A stretch of 64,000 nt of DNA from Gentiana macrophylla (taxonomy: Eukaryota > Streptophyta > Magnoliopsida > Gentianales > Gentianaceae), in assembly GCA_026214975.1 (NCBI GenBank), contig CM047817.1:60916407-60980406 (forward strand), in the 5' to 3' direction. The stretch's first letter is position 1; the number at the start of each line of letters is the position of its first letter. Positions 42,401 to 54,186 of the stretch are shown piece after piece. Position numbers and translations under genes: made by a program. The notes under the pieces are model-generated. The model was not told the DNA's origin and searched no databases. It was given only the letters and a program-made list of their open reading frames with translations.

Positions 42401-43060
42401 AGTCATTAAGTCCATCATTTATACTTGCGGACTATCGGAATAATATTACTTATAATATTACTTCTTATTATTAAGTGATTATTGGCTGAATATTTAGTAA
42501 ACATGGCGCCATTTTTGGATGAGAAGCAAGCTTGGAAGAAACTAGATACATTGGGTTTGGACAATTCAAGATACATTGCATTTTTGGAAGCATTAAATAA
42601 AGTTACATTGAACTCATCTCACCACAATATTGGCGCCACCTTCTTGGAGTTTTTGAGTAGACTTTTCATCTTATTTATGCTATTATTCATGTACTTAGCT
42701 TTGCAAGTGTCTTTTATAACCTATAAATAGCCATCCATTTGTAACTTGAAAAATCATTCAACTTTTACCAATATAATTTATATTTTCTCAATTGGAATAG
42801 TGTGTGTTGAAATTCTCTAGAAAGAGGTTTCTAAATCCGGATTATCAAGGGCCTAAACAACCCTTGTGGGTATCCATATACAAGATGCTTAGAAACGGGT
42901 TTTCTAAGTGTCGAGGTGATTCCAATGTGCTCTCACACAGGTTGTGATTGTGTCAATGAGCTTAGTATTCCAAGATGCTTCCACACAGGTTGTGGTTGTG
43001 TTGAGGACTGATCTATCCATCAAATATCTCAATCATATATCCTACATCGAAATCGCATCA
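42401..43060 (+). repeat. Probable 3' LTR part of the gypsy element
   Basis: Non-coding. TATAAATAG at 42722-42730, followed by sequence like an R region. CTCACACAGGTTGTGATTGTG and CCACACAGGTTGTGGTTGTG form an internal imperfect repeat 60 bp apart. No second copy is in the window, so the LTR assignment rests on position and the TATA box. Confidence 0.45.
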
Positions 43061-43061
43061 G

Positions 43062-43640
43062 GTAAGTACAAAGTACTTAGCAAGAGTAAGAATCTAAAGT
43101 ATAATTAAGTATTACAACGAAAGGTTCATTAGTTAGTATCAAGTTATCTTTATGAGACTGACTCAACTCTAGGGTTCACTTCATGCTCATCAACATGTTG
43201 TGACTAATGGTTTCTAGCTTATCTTATCTTTGTTACATCATCATTCAAGGTCACTACGCATGGTGCTACTCACCATGAAGTATCTGTGTACAACAATATT
43301 GGCGGATCACACCAATATCCACGGGGGAAAGCCCGATAGTGTACACGCTCGGCGGAGTCCCTCCGTACGTAGAGTCCAAAGACATACGAAGTTATCCACT
43401 TTATTTGAATGCCCACACATCGTGATATAGACTTGTGCCTTACCAATAATGGGTTGACATTTAATCTTTTTGCTACACAAGTATGTTTATTATTAATTGT
43501 TAATTAGCCACCTAAGTATTTTCAAGTAATCTCCCTCACATCTACTACACTCTTTCCTAGACCAATTGACACGGACAAGGCCTAGCACATACACAGACAT
43601 TGAGGAATGTTAATTCCTCAAAGAACGGTCCGTTTTCGAA
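43062..43640 (-). repeat. Inverted fragment of a gypsy LTR
   Basis: Read on the minus strand this matches the 23.8-kb type LTR. In order it shows CAATGTCTGTGTATGTGCTA (at 43620), GGTCTAGGAAAG, CTTAGGTGGCTAATTAAC, TTGGTAAGGCACAAG and finally CTAAGTACTTTGTACTTACC (at 43066). It is opposite in direction to 38270-39530, with which it partly overlaps in content. Confidence 0.65.
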
Positions 43641-43671
43641 ACTACTCGGGTTTTTGAGACGGGGTGTTACA
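43641..43671 (+). repeat. LTR terminus fragment, + orientation
   Basis: CTCGGGTTTTTGAGACGGGG then TGTTACA is the terminal piece of the same LTR class (compare GGGGCGTCACA), back in + orientation. It is preceded by a short palindrome AGGAATGTTAATTCCT. Confidence 0.55.
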
Positions 43672-43675
43672 CTTT

Positions 43676-44129
43676 GACCGATATATATCTTTGTTTATAT
43701 TCCCCTCATTCAGTAGCCTAGCTTAGGGCATCTACAGGGTTTCTCGCTTTTTTACACCAAAACACCAAAATTGTGTAAAATTACATCATTCTTCTCCAAT
43801 CATTCTATGAGAAATTCTTTCTTAATTTCCATTTACACCGCAGACCCATGTGGATAAATCTTGACCACACAATTTGACTTTAATTTGAAACTATGTGGTC
43901 CAGATTATCCACGTGGATCTACAATGCAAATGGAGTAATTAGGGAAGAATTTTTTTTTTTAGGATGACGGAAGAAATACTCGTGGTACTACAACCTCAAT
44001 CATACAATAAAGTCAGGGGTTTTAATTTTGAAAATATGTGATTTGATGTCTCAATGAGTCACGGGTTTTAATTAATGCATGTTCCAATATGGCACTATAT
44101 AATAATACCACCGGCTAGTATTGTAAAGG
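43676..44129. repeat. Direct repeat copy 1 (about 455 bp)
   Basis: Begins GACCGATATATATCTTTGTT and ends GGCTAGTATTGTAAAG. It contains the MITE-like word GGGCATCTACAGGGTTTC. Read against 45778-46236 it matches throughout with scattered differences. Confidence 0.88.
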
Positions 44130-45777
44130 ACAAATTTTATGATACAACGGCCTTACCAAGTGGATTGTTGACATGGTAAAATAGTTTCATTAAAATTTTG
44201 ACAAGTCACGTTTGTGGACGGACCGGGGTAATGGCAAATATAGTCTCTTTTGGAAAAGAAATGGTCAATATAAGTTTGTACTTAAAAAAAAAAAATTTTA
44301 AAATTTTTTGACATGCGATCACGCCTTCCCAATTAGGGTTTAGTTTTGGCACCAAAACACCTAAAACACGAAAATTTGACCCCAAATGGTCTAAAAGATT
44401 GTTTAGACACTCCTAAAAATGGACATTTGTTAACGGAAGTTCCTAAAAATGGACATTTGTTAACGGAATTTGTCACTTTCCGTCGGTCAGATTCAAAATT
44501 TCATTCCCCTCCAAATTTCATTTTCCCACCACCTCTATTTCTTTTCTTTTTCTTTTAGGTGGACCATTCTTTCTTTTCTGCTTCAAAACTCAAATCTATT
44601 ACTGATTTGTTGAAAAAAAACATTGATTCCGATCAGAACCTCCCTTATCTCCATCAAAATAGAAGCATGTCGTTTGCACAAAAAGAAATAATAACATAGA
44701 TGCAAAGAATAGCTAAAAGTTGCCACCAAGTGTGGCAGATGAAAAAGATTCATAAGGTGTATTGCGCTTGCTCAGGTATTTTCATTTGCCGTTTCTATTG
44801 TTTCAAAAATAAAAAATAAATCTTTCTTTTTTTCAATAAGCTAGGATCGTCGATTTTCCTGGAACCTATAGTTGTCACTTGTCATCACTCATCAAAGATA
44901 TTCTATCGAGCATTGACACAGAGCGATATCACTTAGTACTATGAGTTTTGAGGTTTTCGAAAAACATCAGTAGGCAAGATCCCAAAAGCGCATATCGTGA
45001 AGCTGTAATTAAGAAATACACGAGAAGGAGGTGATCCCGGGAAGGTAATTTTTTATTTTGTTATATCATATTTTCAAGATCATTGTTGTTGAAGGCTTCA
45101 TTAGTGGTGTTTTTCTTCAGCCTAAAGAGCTTACTCGGATCGTTATGGTACTTTTCTGACTTATGAGAATCATGACAAAGATACTTTTGCACATTAGATC
45201 ATAGGGGTTTACATCACAATCAATAGGTACTACATGATAATCAATGGTGAAAGTGTTTGTTGTGTCTTTATCATTTCTCTTTAATATTTTTAGGCCTTTT
45301 TTTTGTGGTAATGGTAAATAATCAGCAGTGACCCTTTGGGATTATCGATTCTATGGTGTGAAGATGATGGAACGATAGATAGTAAGTAGCCAAAGAATGG
45401 GAGAGGATTAAGTTATTTATGAATTGTTGTTGTTTGCATCATTGTGTGGTTATCTATTGATGAATAATCATCCATCTTATCATTTTTTTATTTGTAATTT
45501 GTTGAGTTTCAATAAAAGATCTTAACTTGGTGCTTTAATCATTTGTCTTGGTTGCCAGGGTCTGGGATGAAAGTCTTTATCTTTGTCAGACATTTCTATC
45601 CTACGATTCAAGAGATGCAACATCATTACGACGTCTGCAATGGTACAGCAGTAAGGACGGGTGCCCTCACAAGAGTGTCAAGCGTGATGAGAAGAGTTTG
45701 GAAATCATAGTGGATGAGGGTATGCAACAACATACTATTTTTTTTGGGGATGCTAGTGAAGGGACAATTTTTCATGT
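44130..45777. other. Stretch between the direct repeats, no gene recognised
   Basis: At 44136-44215 there is half of a MULE-type MITE (TTTTATGATACAACGG, CCTTACCAAGTGG) related to 24018-24199. At 44408-44469 a 31-bp unit, TTCCTAAAAATGGACATTTG then TTAACGGAA, is tandemly repeated. An 88-codon frame at 45548-45814 runs into the second repeat and has no family I know. Confidence 0.5.
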
Positions 45778-46236
45778 GACCGATATCTATCTTTGTTCAT
45801 ATTCCCCTCCTTGAGTAGCCTAGCTTAGGGCATCTCCATGGTTTCCCGCATTTTTACACCAAAACACCAAAATTGTGTAAAATTACATCATTCTTCTCCA
45901 ATCATTCTATGAGAAATTCTTTCTTAGTTACTCATTTACACCGCAGATCCATGTGGATAAATCTGGACCACACAATTTGAATTTAATTTGAAACTGTGTG
46001 GTCCAGATTATCCACGTAGATCTACAATGCAAATGGAGTAGTTAGGGAAGAAATACTTTTTTTTTTTTTGAAGATAAGGGAAGAAATACTTGTGGTACTA
46101 CAACCTCAATCATACAAGAAAGTCCGGGGTTTTAATTTTGAAAATATGTGATTTGATGTCTCAATGAGTCACGGGTTTTAATTAATGCATGTTCCAATAT
46201 GGCACTACATAATAGTACTACCGGCTAGTATTGTAA
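45778..46236. repeat. Direct repeat copy 2 (about 460 bp)
   Basis: Copy of 43676-44129. No PBS or PPT adjoins either copy, so they are probably a segmental duplication rather than LTRs. Confidence 0.88.
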
Positions 46237-46284
46237 AGAAGGTTGGGTCATAATTATTCAAGCCAGTTTTTTTTATTTCAAATA

Positions 46285-46311
46285 CAATATATATATATAT
46301 ATATATATATT
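46285..46311. repeat. (AT)n microsatellite
   Basis: Thirteen or so uninterrupted AT units. Confidence 0.9.
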
Positions 46312-47822
46312 AGTTAATTATAATTAGAATGGCATTTATGCAGATGTCAGCAAAATATAAAAAACATTTTCAAATGATGAAAGTGAAATGAATTTGAAAG
46401 TGCAATTACGTTTTATTGATATTTAAACTTTCAAGCAGTTGAAAGTCTCTTTCGATTTAAAATTTTATATTTTTTGTAACATCTTGTGTAGTAACTTGAC
46501 CATTATTTATCCATATATATATATTAGGGAATGCAGTCAGCAATGCAAGCACAAATGACAATCTTTAATGCAATTGTTATTTATTTCAACTGAGCAGTTG
46601 AGTTTTTTTACATATTTTGTCAAAACATGTGGGAAGTTATTTGTGGTGTAATCCTTTTATTTTGAATTAAATTCCAAATTTATTTACATGTTAAATCAAT
46701 GCAAATTAATATACTACCCAATAACTTCCCTAAGAGCATGTACAATAGGAGCTCTTTAGTTGCCATTGTGATACACTTTTTAGAAAAGAGACAATGGGGT
46801 AAAAAATAAGAAACTACAATAACGCATATTTCTGCATTTAAAGCTTTGAGAGTGGTTGTGGAAGTGCTTCTACCTACTTTCATCTTCCCATTGCTTTAAT
46901 AAAAAAAATCAAAAGAATGAATTAATAAAGCTTTCTCTTTCCTTATCTCTCCTTTCGGTTTCTTCATCTCCTTCCTCTAATTTTTTTTCCCTTCCTTCTA
47001 CTCTAAACTCCGTCCTGCTCATTTTTCTGAATTAACCCCTTCACATGTTTTTATCAAGTTTGGAGTAAACTTCATGCTAGCAATGTCAAAATTTTGCAGA
47101 TATTTGTTGGGTTGGGAGTTTCGGTCTTAAAATCAACTGCAATTTTCTGTGACAAATGATATTTTTTTTTGTAAGTGCGCCAAAAAAAAATCCCCCTTTC
47201 AGTTGATTGGGTTTGAGGAAATTTTTTTTTTGTGGCTAAGGGATGGTTTGCGTTTTTTTTTTTTCAAAACAAAATTTTTGGATAAATGCAAATTAAACCA
47301 TATTGTTGTCCCTCAAAGATCATCCTTTTAAGCATACCATGATTCAAAGTAGTTGATTTTTTTACAGAACAAAGAGGTTTTTTTCTATGATTTTTGGCAT
47401 TAATCACATACTTGTTATTTTCGAAGAACAACCTGTTTTTGTTTGTTTTTATGTGTGTGTGTGTGTTTTTCTTCTATATTTACACATCTTACTTGATTTT
47501 ACACGTTAATTTTAGTTTTTATAGATTTTTGTCAGGAAAGACAAAATTATCAAAAAATTCTATATTGAACATGAATAAAGTAATGAATATGGATATAGAG
47601 TAAATATGAAATATGATTATGAAACACAATCTTGATTTTGTCTTGATTTTTACACGTTTATTTTAGTTTTTTTTTTTTTTATACTTGTTTGTTTTATATG
47701 TTGTCTTTGATAATTTATTTTAGCTTTGTTTGTGAATTTTGTAAAATTTATGTGTAGATGTTGAAAGTGGTAGGAAGTATTATTTTAATAGTAAAAGTGG
47801 ATTTGGCCTCTTTTGTGAATTG
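46312..47822. other. AT-rich intergenic stretch
   Basis: No gene. GAGCATGTACAATAGGAGCT at 46734-46753 resembles a common MITE end, but its partner was not found. Several homopolymer T runs (47160-47260, 47670). Confidence 0.45.
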
Positions 47823-48000
47823 TGATCCTCTGCTGTGCCTTGCTGTGAAGGCCGAAACGACGTTGTTTCGGTCCAAAACGGGGCCGCTTTGATGTTTGTT
47901 TTTTTTAAAAGTCGGAACCAAACGGTGTCGTTTGACGCAAAACGACGCCGTTTTACGTCACAACACACCGTGTTGTGCTCATTTCACAGCAGAGGAGCCG
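47823..48000. mobile_element. Probable foldback MITE with AAACGACG core
   Basis: The left end GATCCTCTGCTGTG and right end CACAGCAGAGGAGC are inverted repeats. Internally AAACGACGTTGTTTCGG and AAAACGACGCCGTTTT are themselves palindromic. GC-rich against AT-rich flanks. No convincing TSD. Confidence 0.5.
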
Positions 48001-49880
48001 CGTCCCTTTTTTGTTATTGTGGTTGACAAGGGCGGAGCCAGGATTTTTATGTCGGGGGGGCTAGAATAAATTTTTTCATGATAGTTGTTTTATACTGATT
48101 TTTTTTTTCAAGTCTACCCTTGAGCAAAAAAATTACACAGAAACACCAAATAGATAGCATTTTATACAAGTTGCGAACAAAAGACGATAAAGAACGAGAA
48201 AAGCGTTTTTCTTTCTTTCGTTCTTGATATGGTTGTGCCATTACGTCTTATACCCTATAAAAGTAAAACTGATTCAATGTCTCATCATAAATATGAACAA
48301 CACCCTAAACAATAAGAACAAGATCTAAATCAATAGCAATGAACACAACAAATTCCACTTTTACAAAAAGCTTAGACCCTTCATTGATTATAAGTTCCCT
48401 GTCCCAGAAAAATTTGGCATTGATATTATACTATACAACTAAAACAAGTCCAAAAGAACATATCCTCAGCTCCTTCAGGTGCCTAGTTTGGAACAAGATA
48501 ACTCAAAGGTTACAATTGTAAAATCATTTATCTCAATCTTTATTTTATTTTCCCACTCTAATTAATATACCCAAGTATAATCTCTTTTGTCTACTCCTTT
48601 CAAACTCCAATAACTGTTGTAAATAAAACGCAACAATACATTCGAAAATCTATGTCGATTAAAAATTAGAAAGATGCAGTTGTTTGCATCACCGTCATAT
48701 GCCGATACAACACACTACCGGTGTACCACACTGAACCGATTCCGAACTTGGAAAAATCAGCCTTTTTATGAACAAACTTTAAATCAATAGCAAAGCTTAG
48801 ACATTTGCCAGAATCAATCATTTCAACAACATCATTTTTAATGAGCCAGTATCAATTAAAAACGAGCTAGTATCAATCATTTGTCAGTAACAAAATATCA
48901 AACACAACTAAAACACTACTCACACCGTCTAAGCAATACTATTACCTAATTCAACAAAAAGCAAAAACAATAGCCCTTCATAAACAATCAATAGAGAAAT
49001 GAAGAAATATCTATAAAATGGAAACAATTTGAGTAAATCTGCTACAGCAATCGCAAAACAAAATCACAAATAGAGAGCAAAGCAAGTTACCTATAACCCT
49101 TCATTGATTAAAAGTTTAGACAATGAGAATTCAGAAATTAATAAGTTCGGACACATACATGTTCAAGCAATGCTGCAAAGCCTGCAATAGCCAATAGCAC
49201 AAAGCCCAAAAGGCCTAAACCATCCCTTCTTTCAAAATGGAAAACTTCAATAAATCGAACCCTAGAAAATGAAATTGAGGCCAATGGACATTGGCGGGTT
49301 CTGCTTCTCTTGAAGAATTTGTTCGGTGAATAATTGAAGATTAAAATTACCTTGAAGAATTATCTTGATTCTTGAAGAATTGAAGGTTAAAGCTCCTGCG
49401 TTGCTGCTCCTTTGCCTTACGAGGATGACGAGTTTTGTTTTGTTTTCAGATATAATGAATTGTGAAAAAAAAAAACTAATTCTCGAGAAAGAAAGAAAAA
49501 AAAGGCTAAAATGGAATGTTTTTATTACACTCAATTTCATTTACTAAAAATGCAGTGTTTTGAAACGGCAATTGAGATTTAAAAAAAAACGGCAATTGAG
49601 AGGAGAAATCAAGCCGATAAAAAAAATAGGAATAAAACACCACATTTTTAGTAAGAAAAAGAGGAATAAAGTTCATTGCAAATACTTACCCGACTTTAAG
49701 GTGAAAAGAAAAAAAAATTATCATTAAGGGTATTTTTGTACATCTCTTCTTTTTTTGTCCTTCTCAACCAGTGTCTTTGTTTTTTGTCATATTTCATCAT
49801 TTACCATCTTATATTGTCCTTTAGGCCCACCGCCCGTTTAATTTATTCTCGAGGTTCCATAAAACGAGAAAACACTCGCG
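48001..49880. other. Intergenic stretch, no gene
   Basis: GGGCGGAGCCAGGATTTTTA at 48029-48048 looks like the terminus of a plant dispersed repeat, but no other end was seen. The rest is AT-rich with short random frames. A 59-bp stretch at 49380-49440 codes weakly in both directions and is not convincing. Confidence 0.4.
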
Positions 49881-50872
49881 TGTTAGGAGACAACCCGGGG
49901 ACCATGGACCTATAATCAGTAGCTACAATAAATTAAATAAAATATTTATCGAACAGAATATTTCTACTCAACTTATTAATTCCGGAATTACGCCACAATA
50001 AATCCGAAACTGAACTCTATCGATTATAGATATAACTTATTCTCAAAATGTCGAGTCGAGTCGATAAGTGTCCATTGATATAATCATTTCATATAAACTA
50101 ACCCTTCATAGACTATCCGTACTGAAGTAGGATTATTTCCGTAAACCTTATTCAATACATCTTATCCTTATTTACCATTAACCCACTAGTGATCAATTAG
50201 TTCATAACCAATACGAACTCCCAGGATTGATCGGTTTTAGGATCAACAAATAAGGGGACTGTCTTTCTACTTCCTACAGGAAGGAATGAATTCCATATCT
50301 GTGAGACACACACTTCTCACTCATTCAAGAATAGTGCCAACGTGAAAGTGATTCGGACCGCGCCTCTTAGCTATCCTTAACGAACACATCAAACCTTATC
50401 CTGAAACAAATAGGAGTATGCAATCACTTCAGGATTAAGGTTAATCCATATATGATCATCTTGTGATTTAATAAGATTTCTCAACCACGGAATTATATTA
50501 GAAACTCAGATTAAATCGGTTCAGTCCTATATGACTCTCATCATATATAAATGCCCCACTTAGATAACCAATATCAACAGTCCGGATAAGACGGTCACAC
50601 CATAAAGTGTTCTGGACGCATTAATGGTGGTTTAATCAATAGACCCCGTACTTTGATTAAGTTCACCACGGACTAATAGTTCAAGTGTATCACCATAAAC
50701 TTAATCCTCATGTGTGACACACATTAAGTTATATGGTTACATATGATACGACTTGGGGTTTTCAGCAGTGTATTAAATATAAGCACAAAGCAAATAATAA
50801 GATGAAATAAAATATGTCATTTATTAAATAAAAACAATTACATAAATTGTCTTTTGGGCACTACACCTAACA
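49881..50872 (-). repeat. Solo LTR of a copia-type element
   Basis: 992 bp from TGTTAGG to CCTAACA, a 7-bp perfect inverted terminus. On the minus strand it starts TGTTAGGTGTAGTGCCC, a common start for plant copia LTRs. No internal domain on either side and no matching TSD (TCGCG against GAAAG). It is either a solo LTR with eroded flanks or part of a rearranged element. Confidence 0.65.
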
Positions 50873-50911
50873 GAAAGAACATCTTGTAATGCACAAAACA
50901 TGATCCTACAT

Positions 50912-51030
50912 CTTTTTTTTACGAAAACGAATTATACACACGTACACTTTTTGTCTCCCCTAGGACTCAAACCCGGATACTCTAGTTTAAGGGGCCACTA
51001 TAATTACCGCTGAGCCAATGCCTTATTGGC
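50912..51030 (-). mobile_element. tRNA-derived SINE
   Basis: 119-bp body between perfect 14-bp duplications ACATGATCCTACAT (50898-50911 and 51031-51044). On the minus strand the A-box-like TGGCTCAGCGGTAAT is near the head. The B-box-like GGGTTTGAGTCCT lies about 35 bases on, and the tail is A-rich (AAAAAAAAAGA). The long perfect TSD, pol III boxes and A-tail together define a SINE. The perfect TSD implies a recent insertion. Confidence 0.9.
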
Positions 51031-51044
51031 ACATGATCCTACAT

Positions 51045-52990
51045 TTAAGATAACTAATTACTTAACATACCGAATACATCCAGACTTATAGGTATCTTGT
51101 TATGGAAACATACAGAGCTTACACAAAACAAATAACAAAATCTATGCATAATGTCATTGCTTGACACATGCATAGCCGGAACTGATGGTTAACCAAGTAT
51201 TAGAGGTACAACGCCATGGTGAAACCCCACTAGAAGGACATAAAGTGCAACATGGGTGATACTCTCAAGGTGTACATCGCGTTTAGTGCAACATAGGTGA
51301 TACCATCTGTGGTACGCAAACGGTACATTGCATTAGTACCTAAACATTAATAACCGTCGACTTCAAAGAACATATAATAACACATAAGTCAGGTTCATTG
51401 ATTACATCTTTCTAACCACCTATGTTATCACATAAAAGGCCACATCCATATCCAATACAAAACTTCCAAACCATATCTCCTTATACTAAACAAAAGCAAA
51501 TAGAACGAACTACATAAACTGCCAAAAAATACATAATACTTAAAATACTTTATATAGCACAGAATAACACAAACAAAATCAGAGGTTGTTCCTAAACTCA
51601 GCCTAGCTCGATGCGTCGGGGAGCAAGGTCGATACATCTAAACTGAGGAGATTCCAGGTTCTGTTTCTACTTCCTTACTATCCGAAAATATGCAAAACAT
51701 ATCCTTAAACTAACCAAGTGCATGCAAAACTTGAAAAACAACATTAAAACAAACTAAAAGCATTAACTTTAAATAAGAGACGGATCCATTTGATAAGAAG
51801 AACTCCTAACCTTAAAAACGAGCCAAACCTACTAGCCGAACAACAACTACTCCTTGACTTCTTTGAATAACCTATGAGGAACAATAAGAGAAATTACTAC
51901 TACGAAGAAACGTCGTGATTGGACAAACCCTAACAATTAAAGGTTCTACCTTTAATGCTAAATCCAAAATTAAAACTCTTACAAGACAACAAATATCAAA
52001 ACTTAAACATACCTGCAAACCACTCATGTATCGGATTGGAAAACGGTGTAGTGAATTGTGATCGTATTATAATCTTTTTTTTCCCTTTCTCCCGTAACAT
52101 TGTTGACTCCTTATTGTTTTATATTTTTTATTATATATAGAACACACAACACAATTATTTATAATGTATAATCCTTTATCTTAAGTAACTCATTAAATGT
52201 TTGTATCAATCTAATTCAATAAAATCCTATTTTTATGTGATTTACCTTAATTATCGGATTCCAATAAGATCTCCTTATAATTATATTCTTAAACTAAAAG
52301 GGTCACGGTCTGATACGTCTTTTTCAGTGATTTTTTTGATCCATAAAAATCACTCATTTACAAAATGACAACAATACTCTTAATTAAATGTTCACGGTTA
52401 TACATTGATATACGCTGAATTTTTTAAATAAAGAAAAAGTAAATTTTTGGATCACATATTTGTCATTAGTGTATAAGTTATAAAAATTTGTTCTGTTTTT
52501 CAAGATTTTGTAATTTTAGTTATGAAACCCGGTCTGTGAGTTTTAAAAATATTTTATCTTTTAATAAAGTTGTTTACCAAAAAAATAATTTGAAATTTGT
52601 TTTGTTTTTCCGTAAACATACTTATTGTGTGCTCGTGGAGTAATCATACTTAAAAACATAAATCAACAAGGTTTTTATTTTTTAAATGAACAACGGATTA
52701 AAAACACATGTTGATTCTTCTATAAAGAAACGCTAAATGTTCCTTAAAAAAAGAAAAACACCGAATTTAAAACACAATTTTATATGGCAACAAAAATTAT
52801 AACTCACACGCTCTTATCCGAGTGGGACACAAAACAAACTTTGACCAATACAATAACTCCCAAAGCCTCTTTGGTACCGAGTAGGACTAGAAACCAACTT
52901 TGACTAAGAAAACAAGGCCTCAGTGGTAACGGATTGGAAACACATGATAAGTAAAAACTCTTCCACACAAAAAAAAAAAAAAAAAACAAA
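51045..52990. other. Intergenic stretch, no gene recognised
   Basis: 51180-51400 has words (GGTGATACTCTC, GGTGATACCATCTG, GTGCAACATAGG) that recall an antisense gypsy LTR but cannot be aligned confidently. 52790-52980 has the direct repeat CAAACTTTGACCA / CAACTTTGACTAA. It ends in a poly(A) run at about 52968-52987. Confidence 0.35.
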
Positions 52991-53010
52991 GAAAAACATG
53001 ACCACTCCAG

Positions 53011-53022
53011 CCTATATATAGG
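53011..53022 (+). promoter_or_regulatory. Candidate TATA box
   Basis: CCTATATATAGG is a strong TATA element, followed 30-60 bp later by a C/T-rich initiator-like region (TCCTCTATAATCCTCTCTC). It suggests a promoter for + strand transcription into 53.1-54.2 kb. Confidence 0.45.
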
Positions 53023-53524
53023 CTAGCAATGACCGTAGTTGTTATGCCTCGTTCTCATTCCTCTATAATCCTCTCTCAAAAACCAGTCTTAGGCCGCGGA
53101 TATGAGGTAGTCGGCAACAACACGAGCATAGTCGACATTGTTGTTTTGTTTAGACTTTTATAGCATTGCTACATTTGGCCCAGCAATCGGACGTATTTCA
53201 AGAGTTGCCCGACCAAAATCAAATATCTCAATAGCAGGTGTGTGTATGCATTTTTTTTTTTTTGTTGATCTTTTCAATCGGCAGAGATTCAGTGCTTTCT
53301 TTAAAGGCCTAATATGTTATCAAAACAATCATAGATAGAAATCTTTCAAAATTTTATCATCCCAAAAGTTAAAGGCTTGTGGCGCTTTCAAAATTTTGAG
53401 TAGGTTTAGGCGCATAGACCATATTATATGTTTGTTCTTATCGTCCCAGCTCTTTTTTTTTTGTAAAAACTTAGATGTCACCTTTTTAGTCTTCCGATCC
53501 TCATATTGTGCTTGTCTTTTGCAG

Positions 53525-53827
53525 ATCGAAGAACAATCTAAATCGCTAAGAAATATGCTTTTGTGGCTTAGTACAAGGTTGCAAAAGTTGATTTGCAAAG
53601 TAGATATGGATCCAGAGAATGAAGATGAAGAAGAAGACGATGATACAAAGTTTAAGCGTATTATTTCTAATTTCAGAAAGATCGTCGATCATGACATATC
53701 ATATCATATCAGTACACAAATGGCTGGTATCACTAAGAATAATTATTTTCACCAAAATGGGTTCAATTTGTCATTAAATGAAGGTATGCACAAGAAAATT
53801 CCCTACCCAGATGGGATTATCACGTAA
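53525..53827 (+). CDS. Candidate exon of an unidentified gene
   Basis: After an acceptor-like TTTTGCAG the frame is open for 101 codons: IEEQSKSLRNMLLWLSTRLQ, then KLICKVDMDPENEDEEEDDD, DTKFKRIISNFRKIVDH and ISTQMAGITKNNYF. It ends in TAA at 53825-53827, or at a possible donor GAAG|GTATGC near 53782. The acidic run after a hydrophobic helix looks protein-like. I do not recognise the family. It lies 500 bp downstream of a TATA box and 200 bp upstream of a MYB fragment, with which it could be related. Confidence 0.3.
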   Translation: MEEQSKSLRNMLLWLSTRLQKLICKVDMDPENEDEEEDDDTKFKRIISNFRKIVDHDISYHISTQMAGITKNNYFHQNGFNLSLNEGMHKKIPYPDGIIT

Positions 53828-54033
53828 TTTGTCTTCAATCCTTCATTTTATGATCCCTTTGAATTAGACCCCTTCAAATAAAGGTACCATTCAAAAATGT
53901 CAAAAAATTCAATTGCTTAACCTTTTTCCTCAAACCCTTAATGACTTATTACCTTTATGAATCCCAAAACTCTCAATCAGCCGAATCGAATAAAATAACA
54001 AGGAGGATAACAGAGAAAGAGGCAAGTGAAAAA

Positions 54034-54186
54034 GAGAAATCGGCAGTGATAAAAACTGCAAGCCTATTAACAAAGGTCGTTGGACACGAGAAGAAGATTG
54101 GTTTGAAAGAAGAGTTGGAAAGCACTGCAGAGAAAGATGGAAAAATCATTAGAAGACAATCTCAAGGTTTTTCTCTTACCTTGAGG
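54034..54186 (+). pseudogene. R2R3-MYB DNA-binding domain fragment with internal deletion
   Basis: In one + frame the sequence reads SDKNCKPINKGRWTREED, then directly WFERRVGKHCRERWKNH and a stop. KG-WT-EED is the start of a MYB R2 repeat, and VGKQCRERW-NH is its third helix in the MYB98/MYB64-like group. The roughly 20 residues that normally lie between (with two of the three tryptophans) are missing. The longer frame starting 53941 is a different register and is a shadow. A dead fragment of a MYB gene is the simplest reading. Confidence 0.55.

Noticed and set aside
45548..45814. 88-codon ORF as a gene
   Set aside because: No homologue recognised, no promoter or splice signals of note, and its end lies in a duplicated non-coding repeat.
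43676..46236. Direct repeat pair as LTRs of a retrotransposon
   Set aside because: No TG...CA ends, no primer-binding site after the first copy and no polypurine tract before the second.
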